Part shown: piece by piece, positions 1-6,470 of the stretch
Position numbering within the stretch: position 1 is the stretch's first letter
Layout of the letters: every line of letters starts with the position of its first letter
Origin: Lachnospiraceae bacterium UBA3732
GTDB lineage: Bacteria; Bacillota; Clostridia; Lachnospirales; Lachnospiraceae
NCBI GenBank assembly: GCA_002372545.1
Contig: DFHD01000101.1
Span: 1-7,263 of the forward strand
Direction of reading: 5' to 3'
DNA length: 7,263 nucleotides
The notes under the pieces: model-generated
Told to the model about the DNA's origin: nothing
What the model saw: only the letters and a program-made list of their open reading frames with translations
The model's database searches: none
Position numbers and translations under genes: made by a program

Positions 1-970
1 TGTCGTGCTTGCCGCTGCCATTGACCCCTTCGAAAGGCTTTTCATGGAGCAGGCAGGCGAAGCCGTGGCGGTCCGCCACCTTCTTCAGTATCTCCATGGT
101 CAGCTGGTTATGGTCCGTAGCGATATTGGTCGTGCTGTAGATGGGCGCCAGCTCATGCTGCGCGGGAGCCACCTCGTTATGTTCTGTCTTTGCCAGGATG
201 CCCAGCTTCCAGAGTTCCTTATTCAGATCCTCCATAAAGGCGCTGACGCGGGGCTTAATGACGCCGAAATAGTGATCGTCCATCTCCTGCCCCTTCGGCG
301 GCCGGGCGCCAAACAGCGTGCGCCCTGTATATCTGAGGTCCGGTCTGAGGTCGAACATCTTCTGGTCGATCAGGAAGTACTCCTGCTCCGGTCCGACGCT
401 GGTGCTGATATGCTTTACCTCGTCCCTGCCGAAGAGCTTCATGATCCGCATGCCCTGACGGTTCAGTGCCTGCATGGATCGGAGAAGCGGGGTCTTCTTA
501 TCCAGTGCTTCGCCGGAGTAGGAGCAGAAGGCTGTGGGTATGCAAAGGGTATGGCCCTTGATAAATGCGTAGGATGTGGGATCCCATGCGGTATAGCCTC
601 TTGCCTCGAAGGTGGCCCGGAGACCGCCGGAGGGGAAGGATGAGGCGTCCGGCTCACCCTTGATGAGCTCCTTGCCGGAGAATTCCATAATAACTCCGCC
701 ATCCGGTGCCGGGGAAATAAAGCTGTCATGCTTCTCTGCCGTAACGCCTGTCAGCGGCTGGAACCAATGTGTAAAATGGGTTGCCCCGTTCTCGATGGCC
801 CAGTCCCGCATCTCTGCCGCAACTGCATCTGCCACCGTATTATCCAGCTTCACGTTTTCATCGATCGTTTTCTTCAGGGATGCGTAGACTTCATCGGAAA
901 GTCTGGCGCGCATCACTCTGTCGTCAAAAACCAGGGAGCCGAAGATCTCAGGGATATTTGTTTTCTCCAT
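1..970 (-). CDS. glnN: Type III glutamine synthetase GlnN, N-terminal 323 residues (3' end outside window)
   Basis: Glutamine synthetase joins ammonia to glutamate using ATP, the central step of nitrogen assimilation in the cytoplasm. The frame is open from the ATG at 970 to the window edge, giving 323 codons. The family is usually about 700 residues, so a little under half is seen. Type III hallmarks are visible: THFTHWFQPLTG near residues 64-75, the metal-binding GPEQEYF at 193-199, EVAPAQHELAP at 266-276, and HEKPFEGVNGSGKH at 309-322, where the window stops. These separate it from the shorter GlnA types I and II. The start is fixed by GAGGAGGA eight to nine bases upstream and by the family-like N-terminus (EIFGSLVFDD). 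A consensus promoter and an attenuator-like hairpin lie upstream, so it is probably transcribed independently of pyrG. The product assignment is secure; nothing suggests a defect in the visible part. Confidence 0.96.
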   Translation of the reverse strand, partial: MEKTNIPEIFGSLVFDDRVMRARLSDEVYASLKKTIDENVKLDNTVADAVAAEMRDWAIENGATHFTHWFQPLTGVTAEKHDSFISPAPDGGVIMEFSGKELIKGEPDASSFPSGGLRATFEARGYTAWDPTSYAFIKGHTLCIPTAFCSYSGEALDKKTPLLRSMQALNRQGMRIMKLFGRDEVKHISTSVGPEQEYFLIDQKMFDLRPDLRYTGRTLFGARPPKGQEMDDHYFGVIKPRVSAFMEDLNKELWKLGILAKTEHNEVAPAQHELAPIYSTTNIATDHNQLTMEILKKVADRHGFACLLHEKPFEGVNGSGKHD

Positions 971-1048
971 AATGAATTCCTCCTCACATCCGTTTGTTTC
1001 CTCTGCTTCTTCACCGGTTCCGGATGCCGGAAAGAATGCAGAAAACAG

Positions 1049-1091
1049 AAAAAGCGCCTCAGAGATTGAATCTCCAAGACGCCTTTGTCTT
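1049..1091 (-). terminator. Terminator-like hairpin in the glnN leader (candidate attenuator)
   Basis: Read on the minus strand, AAAGGCGTCTT at 1086-1076 pairs with GAGGCGCTTT at 1060-1051 with one bulged G. Inside it GAGA pairs with TCTC around a TTCAA loop. The stem runs into TTTTT (1053-1049) and then CTGTTTTC. The hairpin lies between the glnN promoter and the start codon, about 80 bases before the ATG, so it would act on glnN itself rather than end an upstream gene. Its 5' side lies in the 16-base AAGACAAAGGCGTCTT (1091-1076) that recurs in the glmS leader. The U-run is short and partly used in the stem, so termination strength is uncertain. Attenuation is inferred from position. Confidence 0.6.
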
Positions 1092-1103
1092 TTATGGTTT
1101 TGG

Positions 1104-1132
1104 ATTATACGCCTAAAAAAGCGTTTTGTCAA
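1104..1132 (-). promoter_or_regulatory. Sigma-A promoter of glnN
   Basis: TTGACA (1132-1127) and TATAAT (1109-1104) are both perfect consensus hexamers, separated by 17 bases. Transcription would start near 1097, giving a leader of roughly 127 bases that begins just before the shared 16-base motif and its hairpin. Such a strong promoter in front of a hairpin fits control by termination rather than by weak initiation. The AT-rich stretch 1133-1170 behind it shows no clear operator or NtrC/sigma-54 type site. Confidence 0.85.
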
Positions 1133-1170
1133 CCGCTTATCGCTTAATATTCTTAAGTTGTTTAATATAA

Positions 1171-1320
1171 CCTCGCGTCTGACATATGCTTTTCTCGACT
1201 CTGCTTTCGCACGATTCGGGCACCCCTAGCGGATGCTAAGCTCTCACTTCGCCGCAGGCTCGTGAGTCGCTAAGCACCGAGGCCCAAAACGGTCTCGAAA
1301 AGCATATGTCAGACGCGAGG
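1171..1320. repeat. 150-base palindromic element with perfect 24-base inverted ends
   Basis: The ends 1171-1194 and 1297-1320 are exact reverse complements over 24 bases, beginning CCTCGCGTCTGACATATG. The inner part is also palindromic: on the minus strand TGCTTAGC (1277-1270) pairs with GCTTAGCA (1241-1234) with one mismatch, and CTCAC (1266-1262) pairs with GTGAG (1247-1243) around a GC-rich loop. GGGC and GCCC at 1218-1221 and 1282-1285 add a middle stem. The whole unit therefore folds into one long, interrupted hairpin. It is GC-richer than its immediate left flank and holds no convincing reading frame. No target-site duplication is clear. It most resembles a MITE or REP-like dispersed intergenic repeat. 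A structured RNA or an unusual 3' processing signal for pyrG mRNA are alternatives. Confidence 0.75.
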
Positions 1321-1371
1321 CTCAGCTAGGCGGCCGAAAACACATCACGAAATCAACCATCCGGATTTTGT

Positions 1372-3009
1372 TCAACGGCTTACTTCCTGCCCGATCTGCT
1401 CCTTAGGGGAATCTATGCCTGCGGCGGCGCCGATAAATCCGTTGAACAGGGGGTGGGGCCGAGTGGGACGGCTTTTAAACTCCGGATGATACTGCACGCC
1501 TACGTAGAAGGGACGGTCTGTCAGCTCCACGGTTTCCACCAGCTCTCCGTCCGGCGAAAGGCCGCTGACCCTGAGGCCGGCTCTTTCGAGTATCTCACGG
1601 TATGCATTATTAAATTCGTACCGGTGGCGATGTCTCTCCGATATTTCCTTCTTTCCGTAGCACTTCTCCATGGTTGTACCGGGGATGATACAGCAGGGAT
1701 ATGCCCCCAGTCTGAGGGTGCCGCCCTTATCGATATCCCGGCTCTGACCGGGCATGAAATCGATCACTTTATGGGGCGTATCTGCGTTAAACTCACCGGA
1801 ATCCGCATCCGGAAGGCCTGCTGCATTTCTGGCGTATTCAATGACTGCAATCTGCATGCCGAGGCAGATTCCAAAGTAGGGAAGTCCTTTTTCTCTCGCA
1901 TACTTCGCCGCCAGGATCATGCCGTCGATGCCCCTGTCGCCGAAGCCGCCGGGCACAATGATCCCGTCCAGGCCGGAAAGCTTCTCCTCCACCGTATCCG
2001 TACTTATCTCCTCCGAATCGATCCAGTGGATCATAACATGAACGTTGTGGTATATGCCGGAGTGATGAAGCGCCTCCGCCACAGAAAGATAGGCGTCGTG
2101 CAGCCCGACATATTTCCCCACCAGACCGATCTCCACACAATGCGACCCGGCCCGGCGTATGCTCTCCACCATGGCCTGCCACTCCGAAAGATCCGGCTCC
2201 GGCGCGGTGATCCCCAGCTCACGGCAGACCACGTTCGAAAACCCGGACGCCTCCAGCATCAGCGGCGCCTCATAGAGATTGGGCAGAGTGATGTTTTCGA
2301 TGACGCAGTCCGGCTTAACATTGCAGAATAGCGCGATCTTCCTGAAGATGGATTCTTCCAGCGGTTCATCGCACCGGAGCACGATGATATCCGGCCTTAC
2401 GCCAAGACCCTGCAGCTCCTTCACGGAGTGCTGGGTAGGCTTGGACTTATGCTCCTCGCTTCCCCTGAGATAAGGCACCAGCGTCACATGGATAAACAGG
2501 CTGTTTTCCCTGCCCACCTCAAGAGAAATCTGGCGTACCGCCTCGATAAAGGGCTGGGACTCGATATCGCCGATGGTCCCGCCGATCTCCGTGATCACTA
2601 CATCCGCACCGGTCTTCTGTCCGACACGGTAAACAAAATCCTTGATCTCGTTGGTGACATGAGGAATCACCTGCACGGTGGAACCGAGATATTCTCCCCG
2701 GCGCTCCTTGTTCAGCACATTCCAGTACACCTTTCCTGTGGTCAGGTTGGAGAACTGGTTCAGATCCTCGTCGATAAACCGCTCATAATGTCCCAGATCC
2801 AGATCCGTTTCCGCACCATCCTCGGTGACGTAGACCTCACCATGCTGATAGGGACTCATAGTCCCGGGATCCACGTTGATATACGGGTCCAGCTTCTGGG
2901 CCGCCACCTTCAGCCCCCGCGCCTTAAGGAGGCACCCAAGGGAAGCCGCCGTGATTCCCTTTCCCAGACCGGAAACCACACCCCCGGTCACAAATATATA
3001 TTTTGTCAC
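1372..3009 (-). CDS. pyrG: CTP synthase PyrG (glutamine-hydrolysing)
   Basis: CTP synthase aminates UTP to CTP with ATP and glutamine, the last step of de novo pyrimidine nucleotide synthesis, in the cytoplasm. The 545-residue product has the full family length. The amidoligase domain covers about 1-268: GGVVSGLGKGITAASLG (9-25), LDPYINVDPGTMSP (40-53), Mg ligands in TDLDLGHYERF (Asp71) and TEIGGTIGD (Glu141), and the UTP/CTP-binding KSKPTQHSV (188-196). A class I glutaminase domain follows from about 292: GGFGDRG (354-360), nucleophile Cys382 in GICLGMQ, and the His508/Glu510 pair in QYHPE. The start is GTG, the only start placed correctly after the ribosome site. It lies 109 bases after glmS with no promoter or terminator seen between, so co-transcription with glmS is likely. 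No clear simple terminator follows it. Confidence 0.98.
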   Translation of the reverse strand: MTKYIFVTGGVVSGLGKGITAASLGCLLKARGLKVAAQKLDPYINVDPGTMSPYQHGEVYVTEDGAETDLDLGHYERFIDEDLNQFSNLTTGKVYWNVLNKERRGEYLGSTVQVIPHVTNEIKDFVYRVGQKTGADVVITEIGGTIGDIESQPFIEAVRQISLEVGRENSLFIHVTLVPYLRGSEEHKSKPTQHSVKELQGLGVRPDIIVLRCDEPLEESIFRKIALFCNVKPDCVIENITLPNLYEAPLMLEASGFSNVVCRELGITAPEPDLSEWQAMVESIRRAGSHCVEIGLVGKYVGLHDAYLSVAEALHHSGIYHNVHVMIHWIDSEEISTDTVEEKLSGLDGIIVPGGFGDRGIDGMILAAKYAREKGLPYFGICLGMQIAVIEYARNAAGLPDADSGEFNADTPHKVIDFMPGQSRDIDKGGTLRLGAYPCCIIPGTTMEKCYGKKEISERHRHRYEFNNAYREILERAGLRVSGLSPDGELVETVELTDRPFYVGVQYHPEFKSRPTRPHPLFNGFIGAAAGIDSPKEQIGQEVSR

Positions 3010-3024
3010 TCTGCCCTCTCCTTT
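3010..3024 (-). promoter_or_regulatory. Ribosome binding site that fixes the GTG start of pyrG
   Basis: AAAGGAGAGG sits on the minus strand with its AGGAG core (3022-3018) eight bases before the GTG at 3009-3007. There is no in-frame ATG nearby, and the protein starts with the family-typical TKYIFVTGG, so the GTG is the real start. Confidence 0.8.
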
Positions 3025-3118
3025 CTTCTATGCATTCCGATCCACGTTTTCCTGCAGATGGTCTTCTTTCCACAGTTTCCCTCATCCGGTCCTCTTACCG
3101 TTTTTTTCAGAAGATTAT

Positions 3119-4942
3119 CTACTCCACTGTCACGGACTTCGCGAGGTTCTTCGGCTTATCGATGTCGCAGCCGTTCTCCTTTGCCACATAGTATGCCAGC
3201 AGCTGCAGGGGAACGATCTCGATCACCGCAGAAAAGAGCGCATCCACGTCCGGGATGAACAAAAGGTCGTCCGCCACAGAAAGGATCTTCCGGTTATTCC
3301 GGAAGGTGAGCGCCAGCACCTCAGCCCCGCGGGACTTCACCTCCACAATATTGCTGAGGGTCTTTTCCATGATGGCCGGATTGCAGCAGAGGGCGATCAC
3401 GGGCTGATGATCCTCGATCAGCGCAATGGTCCCATGCTTCAGCTCACCCGCCGCATACGCCTCCGCATGCAGATAGGAAATCTCCTTCATCTTGAGGGCG
3501 CCCTCCAGCGCCACGGCATAATCCGTATTTCTGCCGATAAAGAAGATGGAGCTGCTCTTATGATATTTCTTCGCCAGCCGCGAAACTTTGGCGTTCAGAT
3601 CGATGGCATGCTGGATGCACCTCGGCAGCGACAGAAGGGATTTCAGGATGCCCTCATACCGGTCTCCCACCAGTCCCAGCATATCGCCGAAATAGAGTGC
3701 CAGCATATACAGCACCGTCACCTGGGTGGTAAAGCCTTTGGTGGTTGCCACCGCGATCTCCGGGCCGGCCCAGGTATAAACCGTATAGTCCGCCAGCTTC
3801 GCTACGGTGCTCCCCACCACATTCACTATGGCCAGAGTTCTTGCGCCCCTTGCCTTACATTCCTTCATGGCCGCAATGGTATCCGCCGTTTCTCCGGACT
3901 GGGAGATCACGATCAGCAGCGTATGCTCATCGATCAGCGGATCGCTGTAGCGAAGCTCACTGGCCAGCTCCACCTCCACAGGGATCCGGCAGAGCTTTTC
4001 CAGCGCATATTTTCCGGAGCAGCCGGCATAATACGCCGAACCGCAGGCCGTGATCACGATCTTCCGGATATCCGAAAGCTCCTCACGGCTGATGGAAAGC
4101 TCCTCGAACGCTATGCGGTTATCCTTCACCCTCGGGGTAATGGTGGCCTTCACAGCCCCGGGCTGCTCCATGATCTCCTTCAGCATGAAGTGCTCATAGC
4201 CGCCCTTTTCCGCCGCCTGCACATCCCAGAGGATGCGGGTGATCTCTTTATCCACAGCCTTGCCGCGGCAGTCATAGATCCGGACCGAATCCGGAGAAAG
4301 CTCCGCAAATTCGCCATCCTCCAGATAGATCACATTCCGGGTATGGCTCACCAGCGCCGTAACATCCGACGCGAAATAATTCTCCTCCAGCCCGATGCCC
4401 AGGATCAGCGGGCTCGCCTCCCGGACAGCATAGATCTTATCGGGCTTCTCGGTGCAGATCACCCCCAGGGCATAGGAGCCCCGGAGACGGTTGGTCGCCC
4501 GGATCAGTGCCTCGCTCATGCTGCCACGGTAATACTGCTCAATGAGATGCACGATCACCTCTGTATCTGTCTCACTTTCAAAGTGATATCCGTCGCGGAT
4601 CAGCTCCTCCCGGAGAGTCAGATAGTTTTCGATGATGCCGTTATGCACAACCGCAAACCGCCCGTCGTTGCTGAGATGCGGATGCGCGTTCTCCTCCGTG
4701 GGCGCGCCATGGGTTGCCCAGCGGGTATGGCCGATTCCGGTCGTGCCCGGAACAGCATCCCCGTTCTTGGTCTTTTCCTCAAGGTTCGCGATCCTGCCCC
4801 GCACCTTGTTCACCGAGATTTTTTCTCCGTCCATGACGGCGATCCCGGCCGAATCATATCCTCTGTATTCCAGCTTTTTCAGTCCCTCAAGCAGGATTTT
4901 GGACGCCTGCTGCCGTCCGGTAAACCCGACAATTCCGCACAT
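3119..4942 (-). CDS. glmS: Glutamine--fructose-6-phosphate aminotransferase GlmS (isomerizing)
   Basis: GlmS converts fructose-6-phosphate and glutamine to glucosamine-6-phosphate, the entry step to UDP-GlcNAc, peptidoglycan and other wall sugars, in the cytoplasm. The product is 607 residues, normal for the family. The class II glutaminase domain occupies about 1-240, with nucleophile Cys2 exposed after Met removal (MCGIVGF), EYRGYDSAG (25-33), HTRWATHG (72-79) and HNGIIENY (100-107). Two sugar isomerase (SIS) domains follow, with TACGSAYYAG (298-307), SQSGETADT (347-355) and the second-domain segment EGALKMKEISYLHAEAYAAGELKHG (480-504). It ends in the canonical PKNLAKSVTVE. The frame is open 18 codons further upstream, but that extension would run through the leader hairpin and the ribosome site (GGGAGG, 4958-4953). 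The active-site Cys must also be residue 2, so the ATG at 4942 is chosen. Confidence 0.98.
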   Translation of the reverse strand: MCGIVGFTGRQQASKILLEGLKKLEYRGYDSAGIAVMDGEKISVNKVRGRIANLEEKTKNGDAVPGTTGIGHTRWATHGAPTEENAHPHLSNDGRFAVVHNGIIENYLTLREELIRDGYHFESETDTEVIVHLIEQYYRGSMSEALIRATNRLRGSYALGVICTEKPDKIYAVREASPLILGIGLEENYFASDVTALVSHTRNVIYLEDGEFAELSPDSVRIYDCRGKAVDKEITRILWDVQAAEKGGYEHFMLKEIMEQPGAVKATITPRVKDNRIAFEELSISREELSDIRKIVITACGSAYYAGCSGKYALEKLCRIPVEVELASELRYSDPLIDEHTLLIVISQSGETADTIAAMKECKARGARTLAIVNVVGSTVAKLADYTVYTWAGPEIAVATTKGFTTQVTVLYMLALYFGDMLGLVGDRYEGILKSLLSLPRCIQHAIDLNAKVSRLAKKYHKSSSIFFIGRNTDYAVALEGALKMKEISYLHAEAYAAGELKHGTIALIEDHQPVIALCCNPAIMEKTLSNIVEVKSRGAEVLALTFRNNRKILSVADDLLFIPDVDALFSAVIEIVPLQLLAYYVAKENGCDIDKPKNLAKSVTVE

Positions 4943-4958
4943 TTTTCCATTTCCTCCC

Positions 4959-5014
4959 AAAAAAAGAGACAAAGACCCCCTTCGTGCTTTTCGCACAAAA
5001 GACGCCTTTGTCTT
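4959..5014 (-). terminator. Attenuator-like terminator directly in front of glmS
   Basis: On the minus strand AGACAAAG (5013-5006) pairs perfectly with CTTTGTCT (4974-4967). An upper stem CTTTTGTGC/GCACGAAGG with some G-U pairs closes on a GAAAA loop. A C and seven U residues (4965-4959) follow at once, which is the form of an intrinsic terminator. The U-run touches the glmS ribosome site (4958-4953), so the hairpin would decide whether glmS is transcribed or its ribosome site exposed. It lies in the leader, not after a gene. Its 5' side contains the 16-base AAGACAAAGGCGTCTT (5014-4999) also found in the glnN leader. The ligand or protein that controls it cannot be read from the sequence. Confidence 0.75.
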
Positions 5015-5040
5015 GGATTGTTATATATTGGTTTTGGAAG

Positions 5041-5061
5041 TAACCTTGCTCAGCAAGGTTA
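5041..5061. repeat. Nine-base-pair inverted repeat in the glmS leader
   Basis: TAACCTTGC at 5041-5049 and GCAAGGTTA at 5053-5061 are exact reverse complements around TCA. There is no U-run on either side, so it is not an intrinsic terminator. It shares two bases (5060-5061) with the adjoining larger hairpin, so in RNA the two would stack or compete at the junction. Confidence 0.7.
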
Positions 5062-5126
5062 GGATATATGCAGAATAAATCACTTTGAATGCAAGCATTC
5101 ACGTTATTTATTCTGCATATATCCTA
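5060..5126. repeat. Inverted repeat with perfect 21-base arms in the glmS leader
   Basis: The arms 5060-5080 and 5106-5126 (TAGGATATATGCAG... and its complement) match without a mismatch. The 25-base centre contains a further inverted repeat, TGAATGC (5086-5092) with GCATTCA (5095-5101), so almost the whole 67 bases can extrude as one hairpin. It lies downstream of the promoter at 5152-5181 and would begin about 20 bases into the transcript. No U-run follows on either strand, which argues against a classic terminator. It could be an mRNA-stabilising structure, a protein site or a small inserted palindromic element. Confidence 0.8.
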
Positions 5127-5151
5127 CCAACTGAACAGTTACAATGTAGTC

Positions 5152-5181
5152 ATTCTACCCCCGGACGGCCGGACTTGTCAA
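5152..5181 (-). promoter_or_regulatory. Sigma-A promoter upstream of glmS
   Basis: TTGACA (5181-5176) is a perfect -35 hexamer and TAGAAT (5157-5152) a good -10, with an 18-base GC-rich spacer. It begins only 16 bases after the wecB stop codon. The predicted start is near 5145, giving a leader of about 200 bases that includes the two inverted repeats and the attenuator. A weaker -10-like TATAAC at 5025-5020 lies closer to glmS but has no matching -35. Confidence 0.75.
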
Positions 5182-5197
5182 CCGGAATTTGCAGAGG

Positions 5198-6319
5198 TTA
5201 TAATTCCTGCCAGGGCGCGCAGGCGCCGGTCTCCAGAACATCCGCGATCCGCCTGCAGGCATGCCCATCTCCGTAAGGGTTGCAGGCATGAGACATTTTG
5301 TTATATTCCTCTTTATTCTCCAGAAGCAGACGGAAGGTATTGTAAATGGATTCCTCCCCTGTTCCTACCAGCTTCAGAGTCCCGGCCTCCACGCCCTCCG
5401 GCCGCTCCGTCGTATCCCGCATCACCAGAACCGGCACGCCGTAGGAGGGACACTCCTCCTGAATTCCGCCGGAATCCGTCAGGCAAAGATAGCTTCTGGC
5501 TTCGAAATTATGACAGTCGAACACATCGAGAGGCTCGATGATATGTATATTCTCACAGCCCCCCAGCTCCGCATCCGCAGTCTCCCGGACCAGCGGATTC
5601 ATGTGAATGGGATACACCGCCCGGCAGTCCGGATGCTCGTCCAGCACCCGCCGGATAGCCCGGAACATGCGATGCATGGGCTCTCCCAGATTCTCCCGCC
5701 GGTGAGCCGTAATGAAAATCAGTCTGTTCTCGCCTACCCAATCCAGCTCCGGATGAGTATAGTCCGGCCGGACCGTATGCTGCATGGCATCGATCACCGT
5801 GTTGCCGGTGATGTAAATGGTATCCGGATCCTTTCCCTCGCGGATGAGATTCTCCGCAGCGAGGCGCGTGGGTGCGAAGCTGTACTGGCTCAGGATCCCC
5901 ACAGCCTGCCGGTTAAACTCCTCCGGATAGGGGCTTTGAATGTTGTAGGTCCTGAGGCCGGCCTCCACATGCCCCACAGGAATCTGCAGATAATAGCAGG
6001 CCAGAGCCGTCACAAAGGTGGTGGAAGTATCGCCATGAACAAGAACCACATCGGGTCTCTCCTTCTCCAGCACAGGCCGTATCCCCTGCAGGATGCCGCC
6101 GGCAATATCAAACAGCGACTGCCCCTCCTTCATGATATTCAGATCGTAATCCGGCTCCACACGGAAGGCAGACAGAACCTGATCCAGCATCTGCCGGTGC
6201 TGCGCCGTAACGCACACAATAACCTCCAGCCCCGGCCGCTTTCGCAGCTCGTTCACCAGAGGACAGATTTTTATCGCCTCGGGCCGCGTCCCGAATACCG
6301 TCATGACTTTCTTTGGCAT
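5198..6319 (-). CDS. wecB: UDP-N-acetylglucosamine 2-epimerase (non-hydrolysing)
   Basis: This enzyme interconverts UDP-GlcNAc and UDP-ManNAc in the cytoplasm, supplying ManNAc for teichoic acid linkage units, capsule or other surface glycans. The 373-residue length is normal. Family motifs are in order: FGTRPEAIK (9-17), VHGDTSTT (94-101), GHVEAGLRT (116-124), PYPEEFNRQ (130-138), TAHRRENLG (204-212), and TDSGGIQEE (281-289) followed by PVLVMRDTTERPEGVEAGT (296-314). No key residue seems lost. The ATG at 6319 follows AAAAGGGGATGTT, a modest ribosome site. It is also called mnaA in Gram-positives. The same strand and UDP-GlcNAc chemistry link it to the following glmS, but a promoter intervenes, so they may be separate transcripts. 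No glycosyltransferase or UDP-ManNAc dehydrogenase is nearby to show which polymer it serves. Confidence 0.96.
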   Translation of the reverse strand: MPKKVMTVFGTRPEAIKICPLVNELRKRPGLEVIVCVTAQHRQMLDQVLSAFRVEPDYDLNIMKEGQSLFDIAGGILQGIRPVLEKERPDVVLVHGDTSTTFVTALACYYLQIPVGHVEAGLRTYNIQSPYPEEFNRQAVGILSQYSFAPTRLAAENLIREGKDPDTIYITGNTVIDAMQHTVRPDYTHPELDWVGENRLIFITAHRRENLGEPMHRMFRAIRRVLDEHPDCRAVYPIHMNPLVRETADAELGGCENIHIIEPLDVFDCHNFEARSYLCLTDSGGIQEECPSYGVPVLVMRDTTERPEGVEAGTLKLVGTGEESIYNTFRLLLENKEEYNKMSHACNPYGDGHACRRIADVLETGACAPWQEL

Positions 6320-6357
6320 AACATCCCCTTTTACAACTTATACGATTCATTTTTTAA

Positions 6358-6441
6358 TCAACCAACTTTAAATCCAATCCTGGGTTTATGCTTCTTCCTG
6401 TTTTTCCATTTGATTAAATCCGACATTATAGTTCTTTCCAT
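6358..6441 (-). pseudogene. Relic of a DUF4143-type AAA ATPase gene (first ~20 codons)
   Basis: An ATG at 6441 preceded by AAGGGG opens a 27-codon frame that starts MERTIMSDLIKWKNRKKHKP. From memory of the family, this strongly resembles the N-terminus of DUF4143/AAA_14 ATPases, where such a stretch is followed by a Walker A of the type GARQVGKT. Here that motif is missing: after KP the frame reads RIGFKVG and stops at TGA (6360-6358). This suggests that only the first part of a gene survives, the rest being deleted, with wecB following 38 bases later. The family match is a pattern judgement on 20 residues. It might instead be a small leader peptide that happens to look similar. Confidence 0.5.
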
Positions 6442-6470
6442 GCAGATTCCCCTTAACGATTGATTTAATC

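Noticed and set aside
5..643. A 212-codon open frame on the plus strand
   Set aside because: It is fully covered by glnN on the minus strand, whose family motifs are unmistakable.
1171..1320. CRISPR or intrinsic terminator at the palindrome between pyrG and glnN
   Set aside because: There is only one unit with inverted, not direct, ends, and no U-run follows either arm.
3010..3118. Separate promoter or terminator between glmS and pyrG
   Set aside because: No hairpin with a U-run and no reasonable -35/-10 pair could be found in these 109 bases, so read-through from glmS is the simpler view.
4943..4996. N-terminal extension of GlmS by 18 codons
   Set aside because: It would translate the leader hairpin and the ribosome site, and would bury the catalytic Cys that must be residue 2.
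5020..5027. A second promoter just before the glmS attenuator (TATAAC/TATATA)
   Set aside because: There is a -10-like string but no acceptable -35 at 16-18 bases, so it is not listed separately from the better promoter at 5152-5181.
2876..5062. A 728-codon open frame on the plus strand
   Set aside because: It lies antisense over nearly all of glmS and the start of pyrG, which are certain. Its translation is rich in His, Arg and Pro with no recognisable motif, and there is no ribosome site. It is a shadow of GC-rich coding DNA on the other strand.
5261..6463. A 400-codon open frame on the plus strand
   Set aside because: It is antisense to wecB, which carries all family motifs. The composition is of the shadow type, with no recognisable domain.
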